From positions 248,001 through 312,000 of the forward strand of contig JAEZJF010000013.1 of assembly GCA_023415825.1 (NCBI GenBank): a DNA stretch of 64,000 nt, in the 5' to 3' direction. The notes below the pieces were generated by a model. That model saw only the letters and a list, made by a program, of their open reading frames with translations. It ran no database searches and was not told where the DNA came from. Position numbers and translations under genes: made by a program. The stretch is from Bacillota bacterium. GTDB lineage: Bacteria > Bacillota > Clostridia > DSM-8532. The first letter of the stretch is position 1, and every line of letters starts with the position of its first letter. Positions 58,106-64,000 of the stretch are shown piece by piece.

Positions 58106-58873
58106 ATGCAAAAGAAAAAAATCATTGTATTTATAACACTTATTTTGCTTTGCCTTGGCCTATTAAGCTCGGTGGTTTTTGCTGCACCGGGCATTTCCAT
58201 TTCTGACAGCGGCATCACGATTAATTCAACCGATGATCCACAAGAAATCAGTTCAAGTATAAAATTACTTTTGCTTCTAACCGTATTGACGCTGTTACCC
58301 TCCATCCTCATTATGATGACGTCTTTTACGCGTATCATCATTATTCTGTCATTTCTTCGAAATTCAATGGGAACCCAACAAATTCCGCCCAATCAGGTTG
58401 TGATAGGGCTTGCTTTATTTTTAACCTTTTTTATCATGACCCCGGTTATGTCCGATATCAACCAGAATGCTCTTCAGCCCTTTACTGAAAACAAAATTAC
58501 GCTGGAAGAGACCATGGACCGATCGGCGGACACCATTAAAGACTATATGCTTGAATATACCCGCGATAAAGATCTGGCGCTTTTTGCCAGTATTGCAAAG
58601 GTGGAGCCACCGGAAAATCTTACGGACCTTCCCCTTACGGTCGTGGTTCCCGCATTTATGATCAGTGAATTAAATACCGCCTTTCGTATAGGCTTTATGC
58701 TTTATATTCCTTTTGTAGTCATTGACATGGTGGTAGCCAGCACACTGATGGCCATGGGTATGATGATGCTGCCTCCGGTTATGATTTCCATGCCTTTTAA
58801 AATTCTGCTGTTTTTACTGGTGGATGGGTGGAATCTTTTAACCGAAACCATTATAAAATCCTTTGCGCGATAG
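58106..58873 (+). CDS. fliP: Flagellar export gate protein FliP
   Basis: FliP pentamers form most of the export gate. The 255-residue protein has an N-terminal signal peptide (MQKKKIIVFITLILLCLGLL, cleavage near Ala27), then LLTVLTLLPSILIMMTSFTRIIIILSFLRNSMGTQQIPPNQV (core FTRIIIILSFLRNSMGTQQ) and LPLTVVVPAFMISELNTAFRIGFMLYIPF (core AFMISELNTAF), all characteristic. The C-terminal helices end in LLVDGWNLLTETIIKSF. Family length and order are normal. Confidence 0.97.
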   Translation: MQKKKIIVFITLILLCLGLLSSVVFAAPGISISDSGITINSTDDPQEISSSIKLLLLLTVLTLLPSILIMMTSFTRIIIILSFLRNSMGTQQIPPNQVVIGLALFLTFFIMTPVMSDINQNALQPFTENKITLEETMDRSADTIKDYMLEYTRDKDLALFASIAKVEPPENLTDLPLTVVVPAFMISELNTAFRIGFMLYIPFVVIDMVVASTLMAMGMMMLPPVMISMPFKILLFLLVDGWNLLTETIIKSFAR

Positions 58874-58905
58874 GGTTCAAATTTTCTTAAAGTGAGGAAT
58901 GGGCA

Positions 58906-59175
58906 TTGGAACAGTTTCTATTGGATATAGCCCGAGATGCGTTGATGACGATAATGAAGGTTGCGACTCCTGTCCTGGTCATTGGCCTGGTGGTGGGTCT
59001 TATTGTCAGTATTTTTCAGGCAACCACCCAGATTCAGGAGCAGTCTCTGCATTTTGTGCCTAAAATTCTGGCTATGCTGATATCCCTGCTGCTTCTAGGC
59101 TCCTGGATGCTGACCGTCATGAAGGAATTTACTTTAAGAATGTATCAGGATATGCTGCGTTTTATTGGGATGTAA
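58906..59175 (+). CDS. fliQ: Flagellar export gate protein FliQ
   Basis: FliQ is the small, two-helix subunit of the FliPQR gate. The 89-residue product has PVLVIGLVVGLIVSIFQATTQIQEQSLHFVPKI (core FQATTQIQEQSL), the family hallmark, and a second helix ILAMLISLLLLGSWML. The TTG at 58906 has GTGAGGA upstream. It lies between fliP and fliR. Confidence 0.95.
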   Translation: MEQFLLDIARDALMTIMKVATPVLVIGLVVGLIVSIFQATTQIQEQSLHFVPKILAMLISLLLLGSWMLTVMKEFTLRMYQDMLRFIGM

Positions 59176-59202
59176 AAGGTTTTATAGAACGGGGAAGAAC
59201 AC

Positions 59203-59994
59203 ATGGCAACCATACCCTTTGATTTTCTCATGGATATATGGAACATTTTCTTGCTTGTATTTGTACGGATTACGGGCTTGTTTTTTTTATCCCCTATTTT
59301 TGGAAGACGCAATATCCCAAACTATTTTAAAATCGGCTTTTGTTTTATGTTCGCCATCATTGTGGCCAATTCGGTTCCTGTTCCGGATCTTAAGGCATAC
59401 AGCTCCTTGGGGGCCTATATGGTTCTTATCGCCAAGGAGCTACTAGTGGGGCTCATATTGGGATTCATTTCCTACATGCTTTTTTCAAGCATTTATATAG
59501 CAGGCCAATTGATTGATATGCGTATTGGCTTTGGCATGGTGTCCGTTTTTGATCCGCTCAGCAATGTTCAGATACCCATTACTGCGGACTTTTATGCAAT
59601 CTTTGCCACTCTATTCATGCTGGTTACCGATTCCCATCATCTATTAATTCAGGCCATGGTGGACAGCTATACCCTCCTTCCTTTAGGTGAGGCCCATTTT
59701 AGCGGTGCGCTCTTAAAGCAGGTGGTCGATCTTTTTACCAAGGTTTTTATCATCGGCTTTAAAATCGCAGCTCCTATTACAGTCGCTATCCTGATAACCG
59801 ACCTGGCTCTGGGCATTATCTCCAAGAGTATGCCTCAATTGAATGTTTTTATGCTGGGCATGCCTGTGAAGGTAGTCATGGGACTTGCCATCATCCTTAT
59901 AACCATTGGCGCCTTTAAGGGTATTGTCAATGTCATCATCCAGGGAACCTATGAGGAGATTTACAAGCTTCTGAAGCTAGCAAGAGGGGTATAA
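59203..59994 (+). CDS. fliR: Flagellar export gate protein FliR
   Basis: FliR is the single-copy subunit of the export gate that plugs the FliP ring. The 263-residue polytopic protein has RITGLFFLSPIFGRRNIPNYFKIGF (core SPIFGRRNIP) and AGQLIDMRIGFGMVSVFDPLSN (core QLIDMRIGFGM), both typical. About six membrane helices are visible. GGGGAAGA precedes the ATG; the stop is two bases before flhB. Confidence 0.95.
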   Translation: MATIPFDFLMDIWNIFLLVFVRITGLFFLSPIFGRRNIPNYFKIGFCFMFAIIVANSVPVPDLKAYSSLGAYMVLIAKELLVGLILGFISYMLFSSIYIAGQLIDMRIGFGMVSVFDPLSNVQIPITADFYAIFATLFMLVTDSHHLLIQAMVDSYTLLPLGEAHFSGALLKQVVDLFTKVFIIGFKIAAPITVAILITDLALGIISKSMPQLNVFMLGMPVKVVMGLAIILITIGAFKGIVNVIIQGTYEEIYKLLKLARGV

Positions 59995-59996
59995 TC

Positions 59997-61166
59997 ATGA
60001 AGCGAACCGCCGCGTTCCTTCAATTTCATAGTAAGATTAAAACCAGGCCGGTTCCTGCCAGGGGTCTTAAAACCATTAATCTTCAGCTTTTTGCAGACAA
60101 TTCGGACAAGACTGAAAAGGCAACTCCCAAAAAACGCCAGGATCTAAGGAAAAAAGGCCAGGTCATGCAGAGCCGGGAGCTTCCGTCAACCTTGATCCTG
60201 TTAATCATGTTTATTTCCGTAAGGATTTTCGGTAACTTTATTTATCAGGAGAGCAAGTCGGTTTTTCATTTATTTCTGACTGAAACGTCAGCCTATAATC
60301 TCCAGGATCCCTCTGAAATTATGCGTTTGGTGACTTTTACGGCTCTTGAGATTGTTAAAATGTCGGCTCCTTTTTTTGCTATAGCCATGATTATGGGAGC
60401 TTTGGGTACCTATGTACAGATAGGCTTTCTCTTTACGACCGAGCCTTTAAAACCCAAGTTCTCAAACCTCAACCCTTTTAAAGGATTGAAAAAAATTTTT
60501 TCATCCCGTTCTTTGTTTGAATTGATAAAATCAATTGCCAAGGTTACTCTGGTCGGTTGGATTGCCTGGACATCCATAAGAGGTGAATTCACCAATATGA
60601 TGAGGCTTATGGATTTGGAAATCGGCCCACTAACACTTTATCTCATCAATGCTTCGCTTGATATTGCTATAAAAATCTGTTTTTCATTGCTGGCTATCGC
60701 AGCAGTGGATTATTTCTTTCAATGGCGAAAGCATGAGAAGGAAATTCGTATGAGTAAGCAGGAGATAAAGGAAGAATACAAACAGGTAGAGGGTAATCCC
60801 GAAATTAAAAGCAAAATCAAGCAAAAGCAAAGGGAAATTTCCATGCGCCGAATGCTCAAGGATGTGCCCAAGGCCGATGTGGTCATTACCAACCCCACCC
60901 ATTATGCCATTGCCATAAAATATGATCCCAATAAGATGTCAGCACCCTATGTCCTTGCTAAAGGTGTTGATTTCATGGCCCAGCGCATAAAAGAAGTGGC
61001 CAAGGAAAACAAGGTTCATACCATGGAAAACAGACCTCTGGCACAGGCTCTTTATAATACCGTGGAGGTTGGTGAGGCTGTTCCTCCCGAGCTTTATAAG
61101 GCTGTGGCTGAAGTCCTCGCCTTTGTGTACAGCCTTCAAGGCAAGAAGCCGGGCGATAGCGCTTGA
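59997..61166 (+). CDS. flhB: Flagellar export switch protein FlhB
   Basis: FlhB sets export specificity: after hook completion it changes substrate class through autocleavage at NPTH, present here near residue 299 (VVITNPTHYAIAIKYDP). Four membrane helices lie between about 65 and 245. The N-terminus has the usual DKTEKATPKKRQDLRKKGQV, but is preceded by about 28 extra basic residues before INLQLFA, where clostridial FlhB normally begins within a few residues. FliK, its partner in the switch, is encoded at 49402. GAGGGG precedes ATG 59997. Confidence 0.96.
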   Translation: MKRTAAFLQFHSKIKTRPVPARGLKTINLQLFADNSDKTEKATPKKRQDLRKKGQVMQSRELPSTLILLIMFISVRIFGNFIYQESKSVFHLFLTETSAYNLQDPSEIMRLVTFTALEIVKMSAPFFAIAMIMGALGTYVQIGFLFTTEPLKPKFSNLNPFKGLKKIFSSRSLFELIKSIAKVTLVGWIAWTSIRGEFTNMMRLMDLEIGPLTLYLINASLDIAIKICFSLLAIAAVDYFFQWRKHEKEIRMSKQEIKEEYKQVEGNPEIKSKIKQKQREISMRRMLKDVPKADVVITNPTHYAIAIKYDPNKMSAPYVLAKGVDFMAQRIKEVAKENKVHTMENRPLAQALYNTVEVGEAVPPELYKAVAEVLAFVYSLQGKKPGDSA

Positions 61167-61189
61167 CGGTCCCACTAAAAAACATGCTA

Positions 61190-61218
61190 TTGTTTTAGGC
61201 ATTGCTTTATTATAAAAT
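61190..61218 (+). promoter_or_regulatory. Possible internal promoter before flhA
   Basis: TTGTTT (61190-61195) and TAAAAT (61213-61218) have 17 bp spacing in the 154-bp gap between flhB and flhA. The hexamers match moderately. Confidence 0.35.
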
Positions 61219-61320
61219 GGTGATATATGACAAGTTTCTTGCCTCTGCGACAAATATCATACTTAGAGGAAGAAGAACAATACTAAAGAAAATGGTATTG
61301 AAAATACCGGAGGAATCTAC

Positions 61321-63345
61321 ATGAACAACAGAAATCTGATGGTTGCCGTATGTGTCGTTTTCATAGTCCTGTTTATCATCGTGCCCATACCTTCCTTTCT
61401 GTTGGATGTTTTATTAGTCATCAATATAGCTTTGTCATTTCTTATACTCATTAATGCTATTTATGCCAATGATGCGCTTTCTATGGCAGCTTTTCCGACC
61501 TTGCTGCTCTTTACGACGATCTATCGTTTGTCCCTCAATATCATTTCTACCCGTCTCATTATAGGCAAGGGTGAAGCCGGTGAGGTTATACACGGCTTCG
61601 GAAAATTTGTGGGTGGAAACGATTTAATTGTGGGTTTTCTTGTCTTTTTGATTATTATGATTGCCCAGTTTCTTGTCATAACCAAGGGTGCCGAGCGTGT
61701 ATCGGAGGTGGCAGCCCGCTTTACCCTCGATGCCATGCCGGGTAAACAAATGGCCATTGATGCCGATTTGAATTCAGGTCTTATCAATGAAACCGAAGCC
61801 AAGGAAAGACGTAAAAGAATTCAACGAGAAGCAGATTTTTACGGCTCCATGGATGGTGCCACTAAATTTGTTAAGAATGATGCAATCTTCGGCATTATCG
61901 CCACAGCCCTCAACATTATCGGGGGTATTATCATGGGAATGATGAGAGATGGCGATACTATTGAAGTTGTGCTGGAACGCTATACCATTCTTACCATCGG
62001 CGACGGACTGGTCAGCCAGATTCCTTCCCTGTTAATAGCTGTTGCCACAGGTATCATCGTTACACGCGCGGCTTCCGACGGAGATTTGGGAAGCGATATC
62101 ATAAGGCAGCTCTTTAATAGCCCCCGCGTTCTCTATATAGCCGCGGGAGCTTGTCTTATATTGGTTCCTGTTCTATGGCAGTGGTCACTGCTATTAGTGG
62201 CGGGATTTCTGATCTTCCTGGGAACCCGTATCCAGAATATGGCCCAGGAGGTTACCAAACAAGAGGAGCTTAAGGTTGAGGAACAGGAAGTTGAAGAGAT
62301 CAGAAAACCCGAGAATGTGGTCTCGCTTCTTCAGATAGACCCTATCGAGCTTGAGTTTGGCTATGCGGTCATTCCGCTGGCGGACAAGAACCAGGGAGGG
62401 GATCTCCTGGACCGTGTGGTCATGATCCGCCGCCAGCTGGCTCTCGAGCTGGGTGTTATTGTTCCCATCATCCGTCTACGGGATAATATTCAGCTTTCTC
62501 CCAATCAATATGTCATCAAGATCAAAGGTGTTGAAGTGGCCAAAGGAGAGCTTATATTGGATCACTTCATGGCGATGAACCCCGGCACCGCAGACGAGGA
62601 TATTGGCGGCATCCCCACTACTGAGCCTGCCTTTGGTCTGCCGGCTCTCTGGATCCCTGATACGATGCGAGACAGAGCTGAGATGATGGGCTATACCGTT
62701 GTTGATCCGCCATCCATTGTAGCAACCCATATGACTGAGATTGTCAGACGTCACATCCATGAGCTTTTAGGCAGACAGGATGTCCAGACGCTGATTGATA
62801 ATGTCAGAACAACGTACCCGGCCATTGTAGACGAATTAATTCCTAAGATCATGGCCCTGGGTGAGATACAGAAGGTTTTAGCCAACCTGCTTCGGGAGGG
62901 CGTATCTATTCGGGATATGGTGACTATTTTAGAAACTCTTGCTGATTATGCGCCTATAACCCGTGATACAGACATGCTGACGGAATATGTCCGCCAGGGT
63001 CTGGGCAGGGCTATTTCAAAGACCTATCTTAACAACAGCAATTCAGAGGTTATTACCCTGGATCCAAAGCTCGAACAAATGATACTGGATTCTGTTCAAA
63101 AAACTGAAGCAGGATCCTATATGGCCATGGAGCCTTCCGTAAGCAACCGCATTGTGTCCAATGCGGCCAGTATGTCTGAGAAAATGGCGCAAAAAGGAAA
63201 GCAGCCCATAATCCTTGCATCTCCTGTGGTCAGGCTTTACTTTAAGCGGCTCACCGAGCATGCTATTCCCGGGTTAATTGTGCTGTCCTACAACGAGCTT
63301 GATCCCACTCTTGAGGTGAATGCCGTGGGGATGGTCAGTATTTAA
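61321..63345 (+). CDS. flhA: Flagellar export gate protein FlhA
   Basis: FlhA is the large nonameric export-gate subunit and proton channel. The 674-residue protein has eight membrane helices in residues 1-315, the FHIPEP-family signatures (AAFPTLLLFTTIYRLSLNIISTRLI, DAMPGKQMAIDADLNSGLI with core GKQMAIDADLN), and a cytoplasmic docking domain for chaperones and FliI/FliJ to the C-terminus. All landmarks are intact. GGAGGA precedes the ATG. flhF follows after 71 bp, as in Bacillus. Confidence 0.97.
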   Translation: MNNRNLMVAVCVVFIVLFIIVPIPSFLLDVLLVINIALSFLILINAIYANDALSMAAFPTLLLFTTIYRLSLNIISTRLIIGKGEAGEVIHGFGKFVGGNDLIVGFLVFLIIMIAQFLVITKGAERVSEVAARFTLDAMPGKQMAIDADLNSGLINETEAKERRKRIQREADFYGSMDGATKFVKNDAIFGIIATALNIIGGIIMGMMRDGDTIEVVLERYTILTIGDGLVSQIPSLLIAVATGIIVTRAASDGDLGSDIIRQLFNSPRVLYIAAGACLILVPVLWQWSLLLVAGFLIFLGTRIQNMAQEVTKQEELKVEEQEVEEIRKPENVVSLLQIDPIELEFGYAVIPLADKNQGGDLLDRVVMIRRQLALELGVIVPIIRLRDNIQLSPNQYVIKIKGVEVAKGELILDHFMAMNPGTADEDIGGIPTTEPAFGLPALWIPDTMRDRAEMMGYTVVDPPSIVATHMTEIVRRHIHELLGRQDVQTLIDNVRTTYPAIVDELIPKIMALGEIQKVLANLLREGVSIRDMVTILETLADYAPITRDTDMLTEYVRQGLGRAISKTYLNNSNSEVITLDPKLEQMILDSVQKTEAGSYMAMEPSVSNRIVSNAASMSEKMAQKGKQPIILASPVVRLYFKRLTEHAIPGLIVLSYNELDPTLEVNAVGMVSI

Positions 63346-63416
63346 AAATGTGTCAAGAAAGATAAAATGTCCGGCAAAATGCAATAAAGCCAAAAAGAAA
63401 GGATCGGGGGTACGAA

Positions 63417-64000
63417 ATGAAGATACGCAGGTACACATGCAAGGATATGCAGGAAGCCTTGCTCAAGGTCAAAATGGATCTTGGGAGTGAAGCTGTGATC
63501 ATGAATAGCCGTAAGGTTAAACCCAAAGGCTTATTCGGAATATTTGCAAAACCCTTGATCGAAGTGGTGGCAGCCATTGATGATGATCTTGTCCGTCCGT
63601 CCAGGCCAAATCCTTACCAACAGAGGCCAGCGACCACTTATTCAACTTATCCGCAGCCTCCATTGCGGTCTTCTGTGGTGAGGGAAGATCATGAACCCAA
63701 TCTATACGGTTATACAAGTAAGGAACCAAGAACAGCCAGTCCTGAATATAAGGCTCCCGAACCAAAAGCGCAAGAGGCTATTATATCTGATGCTTCCCAT
63801 GCAAAGGAAAACAAAAGAATAGCGGATCTTGAAAGCAAGGTCAAAGATATGGGGAGTATTCTGGATCAAATTTATCAGGCTGTACAGGTTAAGGACCAGC
63901 CTGAACAGGTAAAAAAACCAGAAGCTCCTCCAGTGAATGTACCGAAAGCTATTCCTTGTGAGGAAAGCCTGAACTGCTTGAGAGATATCCTTTTTGAGCA
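63417..64000 (+). CDS. flhF: Flagellar GTPase FlhF, N-terminal part, cut by window end
   Basis: FlhF is an SRP-type GTPase that places flagella. The visible 194 residues start MKIRRYTCKDMQEALLKVKMDLGSEAVIMNSRKV, the FlhF B-domain hallmark (core DMQEALLKVKMDLGSEA), followed by a Pro-rich linker and a coiled-coil segment. The N and G domains, with GTP-binding motifs, lie past base 64000. GGATCGGGGG precedes ATG 63417. flhG would be expected next. Confidence 0.93.
   Translation, partial: MKIRRYTCKDMQEALLKVKMDLGSEAVIMNSRKVKPKGLFGIFAKPLIEVVAAIDDDLVRPSRPNPYQQRPATTYSTYPQPPLRSSVVREDHEPNLYGYTSKEPRTASPEYKAPEPKAQEAIISDASHAKENKRIADLESKVKDMGSILDQIYQAVQVKDQPEQVKKPEAPPVNVPKAIPCEESLNCLRDILFE

Overview
The window reads as chromosomal core sequence of an anaerobic, spore-forming, flagellated Firmicute of the class Clostridia. 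The pointers are a complete Rnf ferredoxin:NAD+ oxidoreductase operon in the order C-D-G-E-A-B, a full spoIIIAA-AH sporulation operon, gpr and an alpha/beta-type SASP gene, yqfC/yqfD/ytfJ sporulation genes, Gram-positive regulators, strong GGAGG ribosome binding sites with many TTG/GTG starts, and a fla/che operon in the Bacillus/Clostridium order. I cannot name genus or species from this alone.

Layout. 1-570: 5' part of an asparagine synthetase gene (minus strand, leaves the window). 1075-6125: rnfCDGEAB, a membrane complex coupling ferredoxin oxidation to NAD+ reduction and ion export. 6255-6599: a lone DUF192 gene with its own terminator. 6863-7963: ECF sigma factor and zinc-finger anti-sigma factor. 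8055-13861: an HPr-like protein that lacks the phosphorylatable histidine, then uvrC and mfd (nucleotide excision repair and its coupling to transcription). 13976-15106: a PrsA-like foldase. 15236-20434: the eight-gene spoIIIA operon. 20531-22372: rpsT and a TetR regulator on the minus strand, and the broken remnant of an S-layer protein gene. 22540-29138: gpr, a cell-wall amidase, ligA, an HD-GYP protein and two DUF881 proteins. 29242-36565: pdaA-like deacetylase, yqfC, yqfD, phoH, pgpH, ybeY, dgkA and a site-2 protease homologue. 36571-37400: a minus-strand HTH/DUF2975 pair behind a large palindrome. 37760-41296: trpS, scpA, scpB, DUF2953 and ytfJ; then a SASP gene on the minus strand. 41941-64000: one long flagellar operon, flgB-flgC-fliE-fliF-fliG-fliH-fliI-fliJ-(MotE-like)-fliK-flgD-(TIGR02530)-flgE-flbD-fliL-fliM-fliY-cheY-fliO-fliP-fliQ-fliR-flhB-flhA-flhF, cut by the window end inside flhF. 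motA/motB are absent from between flbD and fliL.

How the parts connect: Rnf supplies membrane energy; spoIIIA builds the channel between mother cell and forespore; yqfC/yqfD, pdaA and ytfJ belong to spore maturation, and GPR degrades SASPs such as the one encoded here when spores germinate; the flagellar block encodes basal body, export apparatus, switch and hook.

I found no wholly new multi-gene system, CRISPR array, prophage, intact insertion sequence, rRNA or tRNA. The unusual items are smaller: an HPr/Crh-like protein with Glu at position 15, a dispersed 30-35 bp palindromic repeat family (three copies and a partial one), a second palindrome type at two promoters, a 37-bp perfect palindrome over the HTH/DUF2975 promoter, a frame-broken S-layer remnant, a 149-bp spoIIIAA/spoIIIAB overlap, fliJ with no standard start codon at its best ribosome binding site, and metal-ligand-rich tails on RnfE and YtfJ.
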